A stretch of DNA of 64,000 bases from an uncultured Aquimonas sp. (lineage in GTDB: Bacteria > Pseudomonadota > Gammaproteobacteria > Xanthomonadales > Xanthomonadaceae), in contig NZ_CALART010000067.1 in the NCBI RefSeq assembly GCF_937888285.1, positions 14,807 through 78,806 of the forward strand. Reading direction: 5' to 3'. The position numbers were made by a program, and so were the translations under genes. Below, in pieces: positions 33,975 to 42,363 of this stretch. Positions within the stretch are counted from its first letter, which is position 1; every line of letters begins with the position of its first letter. The notes beneath the pieces were generated by a model. It had not been told where the DNA came from. It was given only the letters and a program-made list of their open reading frames with translations, and did no database searches.

Positions 33975-35309
33975 ATGTCCCGCACCCGCGTCCTCACCGG
34001 AATCACCACCACCGGCACTCCGCACCTCGGCAACTACGTCGGCGCGATCCGCCCGGCGATCGCCGCCAGCGCCGATCCCAACGTCGATGCCTTTTTCTTC
34101 CTGGCTGACTACCACGCCCTGATCAAGTGCGACGAGCCGGCGCGCATCCAGAGCTCGCGCATGCAGATCGCCGCGACCTGGCTGGCGGCTGGGCTGGACC
34201 CGGAGCGCGTGCACTTCTACCGGCAGTCGGACATCCCCGAGATTCCCGAGCTGACCTGGCTGCTGACCTGCGTCACCGGCAAGGGGATGATGAACCGTGC
34301 GCATGCCTACAAGGCCGCGACCGACGCCAACGAGGCGGCCGGCGAGGATGCCGATGCCGGCGTCACCATGGGACTGTACAGCTACCCGGTGCTGATGGCG
34401 GCGGACATCCTGATGTTCAACGCGCACAAGGTGCCGGTGGGTCGCGACCAGGTGCAGCACATCGAGATGGCCCGCGACATCGGCGCCCGCTTCAACCACC
34501 TGTTCGGCCAGGGACGCAGCTTCTTCACCCTGCCGGAGGCGGTGATCGAGGAGTCGGTGGCGACCCTGCCCGGGCTCGACGGCCGCAAGATGTCGAAGAG
34601 CTACGACAACACCATCCCGCTGTTCGAGGGCGGCGCCAGGGCGCTGAAGGAGGCCGTGGCCCGCGTGGTCACCGATTCGCGCCTGCCCGGCGAGCCCAAG
34701 GACCCCGAGTGCAACGCCCTGGCCCTCATCTTTGATGCCTTCGCCCGTGCCGACGAGGCTGCGGCCTACCGTGCGGACCTGCGTGCCGGCCTGGGCTGGG
34801 GCGAGGCCAAGCAGCGTCTGGTCGCGCGCATCGAGCACGACGTGGCGCCCATGCGCGAGCGCTACCAGGCCTACATGGCCGACCCGCAGCGGCTGGAGGA
34901 CATCCTGCAGGCGGGCGCCGCCCGTGCCCGCGCCATTGCTGCGCCGCTGCTGGCGGAGCTGCGCGAGGCGGTTGGCCTGCGCCGGTTCGCGGATGTCGCG
35001 ACCCGGGCCGCCGGCGTGAAAGTCGAACGCGAGGCGCTGCCCCAGGTGAAGCAGTACCGCGAGGCCGATGGCCAGTTCTACTTCAAGCTGCTTTCGGCCG
35101 AGGGCCAGCTGCTGCTGCAAAGTGAGGGTTACCCTTCACCGAAAGAGGCCGGGCAGGCCCTGCTGCGCCTGCGCCAGTGCTCCGGGTCCGAGCTCGTCGA
35201 GGCCCTGGCTGGACGGGTCAGTGAGGCCGAGCGGGAGAGGATTGCAGTCGCATTCGGCCAGCTGCAGGCCGCTGAAGCGGAGCGCAAGGCGCGCGCCAGC
35301 GCGGGCTGA
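33975..35309 (+). CDS. trpS: Tryptophanyl-tRNA synthetase with C-terminal YegP-like extension
   Basis: Charges tRNA-Trp. The 444-residue protein is longer than the usual 330. Class I motifs are TPHLGNYVGA (HIGH variant) and KMSKS (near 211), with GVTMGLYSYPVLMAADIL in between. The extra C-terminal 90 or so residues from about 355 contain a YegP/DUF1508-like unit (YREADGQFYFKLLSAEGQLL, then SEGYPSPKEAGQALL) and a basic Ala-rich tail. Such extended TrpS proteins are known in Xanthomonadaceae; the role of the tail, perhaps in tRNA contact, is not known. The ATG at 33975 follows a GAGGC site. Confidence 0.93.
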   Translation: MSRTRVLTGITTTGTPHLGNYVGAIRPAIAASADPNVDAFFFLADYHALIKCDEPARIQSSRMQIAATWLAAGLDPERVHFYRQSDIPEIPELTWLLTCVTGKGMMNRAHAYKAATDANEAAGEDADAGVTMGLYSYPVLMAADILMFNAHKVPVGRDQVQHIEMARDIGARFNHLFGQGRSFFTLPEAVIEESVATLPGLDGRKMSKSYDNTIPLFEGGARALKEAVARVVTDSRLPGEPKDPECNALALIFDAFARADEAAAYRADLRAGLGWGEAKQRLVARIEHDVAPMRERYQAYMADPQRLEDILQAGAARARAIAAPLLAELREAVGLRRFADVATRAAGVKVEREALPQVKQYREADGQFYFKLLSAEGQLLLQSEGYPSPKEAGQALLRLRQCSGSELVEALAGRVSEAERERIAVAFGQLQAAEAERKARASAG

Positions 35310-35326
35310 GTGCGTCTGTCCGCCGG

Positions 35327-35345
35327 CCCGCCATGCGGGCGGGTT
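35327..35345 (+). terminator. Weak hairpin after trpS
   Basis: CCCGC/GCGGG stem and further GC pairing around CAT, without a T run. It lies 20-35 bases after the stop codon. A weak or Rho-aided terminator. Confidence 0.35.
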
Positions 35346-35382
35346 CCACCAGGGTCGAAGGTGTTGCCGCGGATTGGCAGCT

Positions 35383-35403
35383 TTGTGACGTGGTGTGTCA
35401 CAA
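35383..35403. promoter_or_regulatory. 21-bp palindrome upstream of the DUF1800 gene
   Basis: TTGTGAC-N7-GTCACAA, perfect 7-bp arms, 110 bases before the DUF1800 ATG. Its half sites resemble the CRP/Clp half site TGTGA, but the spacing (N9 between TGTGA and TCACA instead of N6) does not fit that family. A dimeric regulator site is likely; which one is unknown. Confidence 0.5.
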
Positions 35404-35512
35404 GCGGTTTGCTACCGTTTATCGGCCCTGCGGCGCAAGGCGCGTTTTCAATTGTTTTCCCCGGGTAGAGTGAACAAGAGTCACAGCGCCTGTCCCATCC
35501 GGGGGAACTCTC

Positions 35513-37816
35513 ATGTCATCCACTCGCCTCACCAGCCTCGTCCTGAGCCTGGCCTCGCTGGCGTTTTTCGCCCTTCCTGCGAGCGTCCGCGCCGACACGC
35601 CGGTCTTTGCCGACTCGTTCGAAGTGCCGTTCAACATCCCCGCCAACGATGGCGAGGCCGCGCGTTTCCTGAACCAGGCGACGTTCGGCGCCACCGCCGC
35701 CGATATCGGCGCGGTGCGCAACCAGGGCGTCAGCACCTGGCTGAACGCCCAGCTGGCGCTGGCGACCACCACGCTGTCGCGGCCGTGGATGGAGGCCTAC
35801 GCCGCCTCGCTGCCCAGCGGCAGCTCGGTCAACCAGGACGTGCGCGTGCATCGCTGGTTCAATGTCGCGGTCACCGCGCCCGACCAGGTGCGCCAGCGCA
35901 TGGCCTGGGCCCTGTCGCAGATCGTGGTCGCTTCGGATCGCGATGACTTCCTGATCAACGAGCCGATCCAGATGGCGGAGTGGAACGACATCCTCGTCCG
36001 CAACGCGCTCGGCAACTACCGCCAGCTCCTGCAGGAGGTCAGCTACAGCCCGATGATGGGTCGCTACCTGACGACCCTGCGCAATCGCAAGTTCGAGCTG
36101 AACCGCCCCGGTGCCAATGGCTGCCCGGCGGGCAGCAACTTCTGCGCCGGCAACAACGGCGTGCAGCCCGACGAGAACTACGCGCGCGAAGTGATGCAGC
36201 TGTTCTCGATCGGACTTGTCGTGCGCGGCGAGGATTTCTACACCACCTACCCGGACGCGCAGAACCCCGGCACCCTGCGCTCGACCTACACCGAGACCGA
36301 CATCAGCGAGCTCGCGCGCGTGTTCACCGGCCTCGCGCACCAGTGCACGCAGGGCGATGTGAGCGTCGGCGGCGTCGTCATGAGTCGCAATTGTGGCGCC
36401 AACAACACGGCCTGTAGCGGCATTGGCTGCCGTTTCACCAACGCTGGCGGTCTGTTCGGCGCCAGCCCGCCGCGCGACCCGCTGAACCGTGGCCTGGTGC
36501 ATCCGGACTGGTACAAGCCGATGGTGTGCTACCCGCGCTACAACGACAACGGCCGCGATACCTCGGGCGGCGTCCTTGAAACCGACAGCGGCAGCTTCGG
36601 CCTGCCGCCCGGAACGCCGACGCCGGACAAGGTCCTGACGCTGGGCACGGCGACCGGCGGCGACGCCACTCTGACGATTCCGCCGAGTTTCTTTGACGGT
36701 TCGCCCCTGAACTGCCACGCCACCGGTAACAACCTAACGGCTGCCCAGCAGCAGGCGTGCGTCGACTACTGCGAGGGCGGCATCAATGCGGCGCTCGACC
36801 TGCTGTTCAACCACCCGAACACGCCGGTGATGGTGGCTCGCCAGCTGATCCAGCGCCTGGTGACCTCGAACCCGACCCCTGGCTATGTCAGTCGCGTGGC
36901 GGCGGCCTTCATCAACAATGGAGCCGGTGTCCGAGGCGACATGAAGGCGGTGGTGCGCGCAATCTTCCTCGACACCGAGGCGCGTCGTCCGGCCAGCGAT
37001 CCGCAGCAGGCGCAGGACTTCGGCAAGGTCCGCGAGCCGATGCTGAAGCTGGTCGCGATCTGGCGCCACTTCGGCGCGGTTTCGGGCGACACCGCGACCA
37101 TCCCGAATGCCAATCCGCAGGGGGGTGCCGGCAATCCGCTGGCCGGCCAGCCCAGCCTGCGCCGTTGGGGACCGACCAATCCGCAGAACGAATACCAGAT
37201 GCGCCCCTACGGTGCGCCCTCGGTGTTCAATTTCTTCGAGCCCGACTATCGCCAGCCAGGGCAGGTCAGCGACCTGGGCCTGTTCTCGCCCGAACTGCAG
37301 ATCATCCACGAGGTGACGGCGGTGGCCGCGGCCAATGACCTCTACAGCCGGATCTGCGCGGGCTATGGCGGTACCAACTCGACCTGTCAGTCGGGCGCCC
37401 TGACCGGCGGTCCGACCAGCCCGGCGCCGCCGGATGCCAACAACAATCCGCCGCGCGATCGCGCCTACTTCCCCATCGCCCAGATCGATCTGATCCCGTC
37501 GCGGGTGGCAGTCAACTCCACCCAGGCCGATCCGACGGTGGCAGAGGACCTCGCCCTGATCGAGTTCCTCAACACGCGGATGATGGGCGGCACCATGAGC
37601 GGTGCGGTGCCCCCCAACGTGGTGTGCCCCAACACAGGCACCGGCATGAAGGGCCTGCTGATGAACGCGCTGCGCTGCACCGGCGGGCTCAACCAGACCC
37701 TGAACGGTGGCACCAACGGAACCACGGGCGGCGACCGTGTGCAGCGCCAGCGCCGCAAGGCGCTGCTGCTGATGCACCTGATCGCGATCTCGCCCGAATA
37801 CAGCACCCAGCGTTGA
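35513..37816 (+). CDS. Exported DUF1800 protein
   Basis: A 767-residue protein with a Sec signal peptide (MSSTRLTSLVLSLASLAFFA, cleaved after about 27). The body is a DUF1800 domain, recognised by NQATFGATAADI near the start, the RQRMAWALSQIVV helix, DENYAREVMQLFSIG, and ENEYQMRPYGAPSVFNF-like and PDYRQPG segments near residue 565. Residues about 267-320 form a Cys-rich insertion. Function is unknown. It is nearly always encoded next to DUF1501, as here (12 bases downstream), so the two probably work on one secreted complex or polymer. The ATG at 35513 follows GGGGGAACTC. Confidence 0.9.
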   Translation: MSSTRLTSLVLSLASLAFFALPASVRADTPVFADSFEVPFNIPANDGEAARFLNQATFGATAADIGAVRNQGVSTWLNAQLALATTTLSRPWMEAYAASLPSGSSVNQDVRVHRWFNVAVTAPDQVRQRMAWALSQIVVASDRDDFLINEPIQMAEWNDILVRNALGNYRQLLQEVSYSPMMGRYLTTLRNRKFELNRPGANGCPAGSNFCAGNNGVQPDENYAREVMQLFSIGLVVRGEDFYTTYPDAQNPGTLRSTYTETDISELARVFTGLAHQCTQGDVSVGGVVMSRNCGANNTACSGIGCRFTNAGGLFGASPPRDPLNRGLVHPDWYKPMVCYPRYNDNGRDTSGGVLETDSGSFGLPPGTPTPDKVLTLGTATGGDATLTIPPSFFDGSPLNCHATGNNLTAAQQQACVDYCEGGINAALDLLFNHPNTPVMVARQLIQRLVTSNPTPGYVSRVAAAFINNGAGVRGDMKAVVRAIFLDTEARRPASDPQQAQDFGKVREPMLKLVAIWRHFGAVSGDTATIPNANPQGGAGNPLAGQPSLRRWGPTNPQNEYQMRPYGAPSVFNFFEPDYRQPGQVSDLGLFSPELQIIHEVTAVAAANDLYSRICAGYGGTNSTCQSGALTGGPTSPAPPDANNNPPRDRAYFPIAQIDLIPSRVAVNSTQADPTVAEDLALIEFLNTRMMGGTMSGAVPPNVVCPNTGTGMKGLLMNALRCTGGLNQTLNGGTNGTTGGDRVQRQRRKALLLMHLIAISPEYSTQR

Positions 37817-37827
37817 GGAGCCACGCC

Positions 37828-39501
37828 ATGTCCCGCATCCATTTCGACAAGCGCCGCGATTTCCTCAAGGGCGCCGCCTGCATGGCCGCCTCCGGCGCGG
37901 CCTCCACCTTCGTGCCGCAGCTGTCCATGATGGGCACCGCGCTGGCCCAGGGCGCGCCTTCGGGCTACAAGGCCCTGGTCTGCATCTACCTGTCCGGCGG
38001 CAATGACTCCTGGAACCTGCTGATTCCCGGCGACAACACCACGAACATCCCGGTCAGCGGGCGAACCCCTCTCAGCGGGTTCAGTCCCACACCTTACGGC
38101 TGGTATGCCACCTCGCGCGGTGGCCTGTTCCAGGGCACCGCCGACCGGCTTGGCATCACCCGGCCGGGGGGGACCGATCCGGGCAATACCTTCCTGCCGC
38201 CGGCGCTGGGCATCCTGGGCAACCAATACGGCCTGAACCCCGCGGTGCCCGAGCTGCAGACCCTGTTCAACCAGGGGAAGCTGACCTTCATCGCGAATGT
38301 CGGCCCGCTCGTGGAGCCACTGCGGCGCCAGGGCTTCAACAGTTTCCGGCGCCCGCCGCAGCTGTACTCGCACAATGACCAGACCAGCCTGTGGATGATC
38401 GGCGGCGGCAACAACGCCAGCAATCCCAGCGGCTGGGGCGGCCGCATGGCGGGGCAGCTGCTGAACACGCCGCCCGCCAATGGCCTTGCGCCCTGCATTT
38501 CCATCTCGGGACAGACCCGCTTCCTCGTCGGCGAGTACCCCAGCGGGCAGAATCTGTTCCCCTACCGCATGTCGACCAGTGCAACCTCGCCTTCGGTGAC
38601 CTTGAACAACTATTCGGGCGCCACCAATGCCGGCGACAAGCGTCGCGAGGTGCTGCAGGGGCTGCTCAACGAAACCTATCCGCAGGCCTTCACTGGCGCC
38701 TACAAGGACGTGCTCAACCGTTCGCTGAGCCTGGCCACGACCGTCAACCAGGCGATCACCGGGCTGTCGACGGGGGGCGCCAGCAGCCCCTATGCGGCAT
38801 TCAACACCGCGGTCGCAGCGATTCCGAACACCGGTCTCGGGCAGCAGCTGCGTCAGGTGGCGCGAATGATCGCAGTCAGTCGTCTGTCGGGCGGCGCGAT
38901 TGCTGCCAACCGGCAGGTGTTCTACGTCAGCACCGGCGGCTATGACACCCACGGCGGGCAGATTCCGAACGCGCGGCCCAACAACGGCGTATGGAACGGC
39001 CATCAGGGTCTGCTACAGCAGGTCGCCCAGGCCATGCTGCAATTCAACCTGGCCCTGGAGGCCCTGAACAATGTGTCGGGCTACAGCGGGGTGAAGAACG
39101 AGGTCGTCACCTTCACCATGAGCGAGTTCTCGCGCACCATCAACTCGAACGGCAACGGTACCGACCATGCCTGGGGCGCAGTGCAGATGGTGATGGCGGC
39201 GCCTTCTTCGCAGGGTGGCCCCTTGATCGGCAACCAGATCTACGGGCGCTATCCGCTGCAGCTGTTGAACCGCAGCTACACCGGAGCGCCGGACCTGCTG
39301 GGCGAGTGCTTCAACCGCGGCGAGTTCCTGCCGACCACGGCAGTCGACCAGATGTCGGCCACGCTGGCGCGCTGGATGGGCGTTAGCTCTGCGGACCTGC
39401 CGCTGCTGTTCCCGAATCTCGGCAGTTTCACCAACGGCGCGCATCCCAATGCCGCCGTCATGGCCTACAACACCCAGACCCTGCCTTTCCTCGCGGTCTG
39501 A
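37828..39501 (+). CDS. Tat-exported DUF1501 protein
   Basis: A 557-residue protein. Its N-terminus has a twin-arginine signal, KRRDFLKG (R9, R10) and an Ala-rich hydrophobic part, so it is exported folded, perhaps with a cofactor. The DUF1501 domain is related to the sulfatase/alkaline-phosphatase superfamily, and shows ALVCIYLSGGNDSWNLL (metal-binding N-terminal strand), RPPQLYSHNDQTSLWM, GGYDTHGGQ and VVTFTMSEFSRTINSNGNGT with TDHAWG, the usual late metal ligands. The partner gene ends 12 bases upstream. It is followed by a strong bidirectional terminator, so the operon is DUF1800-DUF1501 only. Substrate unknown. Confidence 0.9.
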   Translation: MSRIHFDKRRDFLKGAACMAASGAASTFVPQLSMMGTALAQGAPSGYKALVCIYLSGGNDSWNLLIPGDNTTNIPVSGRTPLSGFSPTPYGWYATSRGGLFQGTADRLGITRPGGTDPGNTFLPPALGILGNQYGLNPAVPELQTLFNQGKLTFIANVGPLVEPLRRQGFNSFRRPPQLYSHNDQTSLWMIGGGNNASNPSGWGGRMAGQLLNTPPANGLAPCISISGQTRFLVGEYPSGQNLFPYRMSTSATSPSVTLNNYSGATNAGDKRREVLQGLLNETYPQAFTGAYKDVLNRSLSLATTVNQAITGLSTGGASSPYAAFNTAVAAIPNTGLGQQLRQVARMIAVSRLSGGAIAANRQVFYVSTGGYDTHGGQIPNARPNNGVWNGHQGLLQQVAQAMLQFNLALEALNNVSGYSGVKNEVVTFTMSEFSRTINSNGNGTDHAWGAVQMVMAAPSSQGGPLIGNQIYGRYPLQLLNRSYTGAPDLLGECFNRGEFLPTTAVDQMSATLARWMGVSSADLPLLFPNLGSFTNGAHPNAAVMAYNTQTLPFLAV

Positions 39502-39524
39502 ACCCGTCCGGTCGGGGCGAATGA

Positions 39525-39554
39525 AAACGGCGCCGGGGCAACCCGGCGCCGTTT
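39525..39554. terminator. Bidirectional terminator, DUF1501 / cytochrome gene
   Basis: Perfect 13-bp stem with GCAA tetraloop, AAA on the left and TTT on the right. It serves the convergent stops at 39501 (+) and 39582 (-). Confidence 0.9.
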
Positions 39555-39581
39555 GCGTTCAGGACGGGAGGGTTTGCGCGC

Positions 39582-40106
39582 TCAGGGGCGCACGATGTCC
39601 TCGAAGCGGCCGATAAAGAGGCGCTCGCCGCCGAACGCGTCGGGCATCAGCGCGCCGCTGGCGATCCAGTCGTGCACCAGCGCCTGGAATTCGGCGCTGG
39701 CGCCGCCCCCGGGCGGCATGCGGCCACCAAAGGGCGGGAGATCGCAGTTCAGCTTGAGGAAGAGCGCGCTCGCCTGCGGTTCGAACGGACGGACGCGCAG
39801 GATCGCTGCGTTGCCCGTCGATGGGGTTCCGCGCTCGTCTGCGCCGATCAGGTTGAGTCGGGCGCTGGCCGTGCTCAGGCTCAGGCCAGCCTGGCTGCCG
39901 TGGCAGGTGGTGCACTGGTTCTTGACGAGGAAGGGGCGGATATCGCCCTCGAAGCTCACGTCGTAGCGGATCGGATGCTGCTCGGCGCTGAGCGGATCAC
40001 AGTTGCCCAGCGTCTGCAGAGAGTCGCCAGCGGGCGCGCTGGGCCAGGCTTGCACCTGGGTGCCGACCAGACACAGGGACAGCAGAACGAGGCGTGGGAT
40101 CTGCAT
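39582..40106 (-). CDS. Exported mono-haem c-type cytochrome-like protein
   Basis: A 174-residue protein with a signal peptide (MQIPRLVLLSLCLVGTQVQA). One haem c motif, CTTCH (65-69), then LNLIGADERGTP, the LKLNCDLPPFGGRMPPGG segment with the axial Met region, and a WIASGALMPDAFGG end. This is the pattern of the single-haem Planctomycete-type cytochromes. It is a paralog of the next gene (40195-40824). It may carry electrons for the exported DUF1800/DUF1501 proteins, which are encoded on the other side of the terminator; this is inference from position only. The ATG at 40106 follows GGAGCTC. Confidence 0.82.
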   Translation of the reverse strand: MQIPRLVLLSLCLVGTQVQAWPSAPAGDSLQTLGNCDPLSAEQHPIRYDVSFEGDIRPFLVKNQCTTCHGSQAGLSLSTASARLNLIGADERGTPSTGNAAILRVRPFEPQASALFLKLNCDLPPFGGRMPPGGGASAEFQALVHDWIASGALMPDAFGGERLFIGRFEDIVRP

Positions 40107-40194
40107 GTAGAGCTCCGGAATGGCGCGCCCCGACGGGGCTGGGGGTCGAGGGGGGCTGGGTTCGAAGAGGGCTGGCGGGAAATACGCAAACCGC

Positions 40195-40824
40195 TCAGGG
40201 GTAGCTTGGGCTGGGCGCGCCGGGACGCGCCAGGTTGAACTGGCCCCGCGTCGATTCCATGGAGTCCCGGAAGACGGTGAGGCTGTAGGGATTACCGTCG
40301 ACGTCGAAACCGCGTGCGCCCTGCTGGATCCAGTCGTAGACCAAGGCTCGCAGTCGGCGCGGCACGCGCGTCACCACGCCATCGTCCGGTGGCGGCATCA
40401 GCGGGTAGGTGTCCGGTGGCGTGCAGTTGAGCTGGGCATACAGCAGGCTGTTCTCCGGCTTTCCCGGATCGACCCGCAGCAGCTCCGGGTTGCGGAAGCT
40501 CACCGCGGAGACCAGCTGGTAGCCGGCGAACTGGGGATCGTCAAGGCGCAATTCGCCCATTGCGGTCTGGTTGTGGCAACCCACGCAGCCGCCGGCCAGC
40601 CAGACGTCATGGATGTCGATTGGCGCATCGGGTAGCCCGGTGCCGGGCAGGTCGTACTGCATGCCGTAGGTGATCGGCTCGTCCGAGAGATCCTCGCAGT
40701 TGCGGGAGACCGGTCCGACGTGCCCGCTGGCAGAGGCCCCGACATCGGAGGCGGGCCACCCCTGTGCCGCGGCCAACGGCAACAGAAGGGCAGTGGTGGC
40801 GATGAGGGAGGAGAAGAGGCGCAT
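40195..40824 (-). CDS. Second exported mono-haem c-type cytochrome-like protein
   Basis: A 209-residue protein with a signal peptide (MRLFSSLIATTALLLPLAAA). The haem motif CVGCH (80-84), LDDPQFAGYQLV, and a C-terminal LNCTPPDTYPLMPPPDDG then YDWIQQGARGF copy the layout of the neighbour at 39582-40106, so the two come from a tandem duplication. Start at 40824 is set by the signal peptide. TACACT stands 10 bases before it on the minus strand, so it may be leaderless. Likely first gene of a two-gene operon, with the partner 88 bases downstream. Confidence 0.8.
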   Translation of the reverse strand: MRLFSSLIATTALLLPLAAAQGWPASDVGASASGHVGPVSRNCEDLSDEPITYGMQYDLPGTGLPDAPIDIHDVWLAGGCVGCHNQTAMGELRLDDPQFAGYQLVSAVSFRNPELLRVDPGKPENSLLYAQLNCTPPDTYPLMPPPDDGVVTRVPRRLRALVYDWIQQGARGFDVDGNPYSLTVFRDSMESTRGQFNLARPGAPSPSYP

Positions 40825-41027
40825 GGTGTTACGGAGTGTAACGCGGTCCGTGCATGCTGCCTGCGCGAGATTCGGGATTCTGTGATGCGCTGCGGTGTCC
40901 GGCAGCGGTAGCGCGATCGCCCCGGGGCGGGTGAGGAGTTCGGTCGCATCGGCGCCGTGGTCCGACAGTGGGCCTTGGATGGGATGGCGTTCCAGTACTC
41001 GCTTTTGCAATCCGAAGCTTGGCGAGC
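40825..41027. other. Gap between cytochrome gene and sbtB
   Basis: 203 bases, promoter side of the mono-haem gene and 3' side of the sbtB-like gene. No other feature is seen. Confidence 0.35.
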
Positions 41028-41336
41028 TCAGAACTTGCCCGGCCTCAGCACTTCCACGTCGGTCAGGAACAGGGTCAGCCCGAAATTCGCGCCGTACTCG
41101 GCCAGCACGTGGGCGGCGATGCGGTCCGCGACCTCGGCTTCGCAGATGACCTTCATTTCGATGCTGCGATCGGCTTCCCAGCTGCCCTCGCGGATGCCGC
41201 TGTGGCCGGCGCCGCGGACGTCGTAGACGGTATAGCCCTGTGCACCCAGGCGGCGCACATCGCGCGCCAGGGACTTCTCGAGGGCGGCTTCGGCAATGAT
41301 CACCAGCAGCCGGCGCGGGTGTTTGGGCAGGGTCAT
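41028..41336 (-). CDS. PII-like protein, SbtB type
   Basis: A 102-residue protein of PII-like size and pattern (RRLLVIIAEAALEKSLARDV, GYTVYDVRGAGHSG, then IEMKVICEAEVADRIAAHVL, and LFLTDVEVLRPGKF). This is the layout of SbtB, the regulator of the bicarbonate transporter SbtA in cyanobacteria, where it binds cAMP or AMP/ADP. The C-terminal CGPEGC redox loop of cyanobacterial SbtB is missing here. Its ATG overlaps the SbtA stop in an ATGA, so the two are translated as a pair and should act as one unit. The call rests strongly on the neighbour. Confidence 0.78.
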   Translation of the reverse strand: MTLPKHPRRLLVIIAEAALEKSLARDVRRLGAQGYTVYDVRGAGHSGIREGSWEADRSIEMKVICEAEVADRIAAHVLAEYGANFGLTLFLTDVEVLRPGKF

Positions 41337-42274
41337 GTCGGCGGGCCTCCGAGCCATTGCGCCAGCTTCAGGTACAGGGGAATTCCCACGATCACGTTGA
41401 ACGGGAAGCTGATCCCCAGCGAGGCGGTGATCGAGAGCGCGGCGTTGGCTTCGGGCACGGCCATTCGCATTGCCGTGGGTGCGGCGATGTAGCTCGCGCT
41501 GGCAGCCAGGGTCGCGAACACTGCGATACCGCCGATCGAAAGCCCCAGCGCCTGGCCAGTCATGGCACCCAGCAGAGCCAGCAGGGGCGGAAAGCCGAGC
41601 CCGATCAGCAGCAGGCGCGGGCCGAAGGGGCCGATCTCGCGCAGGCGTCCGCCGGCGACCAGTCCGAGTTCAAGCAGGAACAGGGCGAGCACGCCGCGGA
41701 AGGGCTCGATGAAGACCGGCGCGATCGCGGCGCTGCCCTCGACGCCGGCGATCGCACCGATGCACAGGCCACCGGCCAGCAGCAGCACCGACTTGCCGAA
41801 CAGCACCTCGTGGCCCAGCGCCGCCCAGCGCACGTCCTTGAGGCGCGCCATGCGCGCCAGCAGGATGCCGGCGACCAGCGCCGGCGCCTCCATCACTGCG
41901 ACCCACAGCGCGGCGTGCGATTCGTAGGCCACCCCGGCGCGCTCCAGCGCGGCGGTGGCCACCGCGAAGGTGACGACGCTGACCGAGCCGTAGTGCGCAG
42001 CCAGTGAGGCGCTGTCGGCCTGGGCAAAGCGCAGCAGGCGCAGAGCGGGGAACAGCAGCAGCGGGATCGCGAAGCCGAGCGCCATCGTGGCGGCGACCTG
42101 CGGCAGCAGGGCGCCGAGCGAGTGCTTCGACAGCTCGATCCCGCCCTTCAGACCGATCGCCAGCAGCAGATAGATCGACAGCACCTCGTACACCGCTTCC
42201 GGCAGGCGCAGGTCGGACTTGGCCAGACGCGCGATCAGGCCGAGCAGGAAGAACAGGACGACGACATCGAACAT
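41333..42274 (-). CDS. SbtA-like sodium-dependent bicarbonate permease
   Basis: A 313-residue integral membrane protein of the SbtA family. Hydrophobic spans are spread along the whole length, with two inverted halves: MFDVVVLFFLLGLIARLAKS and LRLPEAVYEVLSIYLLLAIG at the start, LLAGGLCIGAIAG and FIEPFRGVLALFLLELGLVA in the middle, and PTAMRMAVPEANAALS near the end. It probably imports bicarbonate or another small anion together with Na+. The PII-like partner directly follows. The start at 42274 gives the family-like N-terminus. Carboxysome or CO2-fixing genes are not in the window, so an anaplerotic or pH role is more likely. Confidence 0.8.
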   Translation of the reverse strand: MFDVVVLFFLLGLIARLAKSDLRLPEAVYEVLSIYLLLAIGLKGGIELSKHSLGALLPQVAATMALGFAIPLLLFPALRLLRFAQADSASLAAHYGSVSVVTFAVATAALERAGVAYESHAALWVAVMEAPALVAGILLARMARLKDVRWAALGHEVLFGKSVLLLAGGLCIGAIAGVEGSAAIAPVFIEPFRGVLALFLLELGLVAGGRLREIGPFGPRLLLIGLGFPPLLALLGAMTGQALGLSIGGIAVFATLAASASYIAAPTAMRMAVPEANAALSITASLGISFPFNVIVGIPLYLKLAQWLGGPPT

Positions 42275-42363
42275 GGGCGCGGATGCTGTCACGCGATGCC
42301 CTCCGCACGCCAGCGTCCGGCCGCCAGCGCCTACACTGCGCGGCTCCCGAACCGGAGACATCC

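Noticed and set aside
35383..35403. CRP/Clp binding site
   Set aside because: The half sites look like TGTGA/TCACA, but the spacing is 9 and not 6, so the canonical site is not met.
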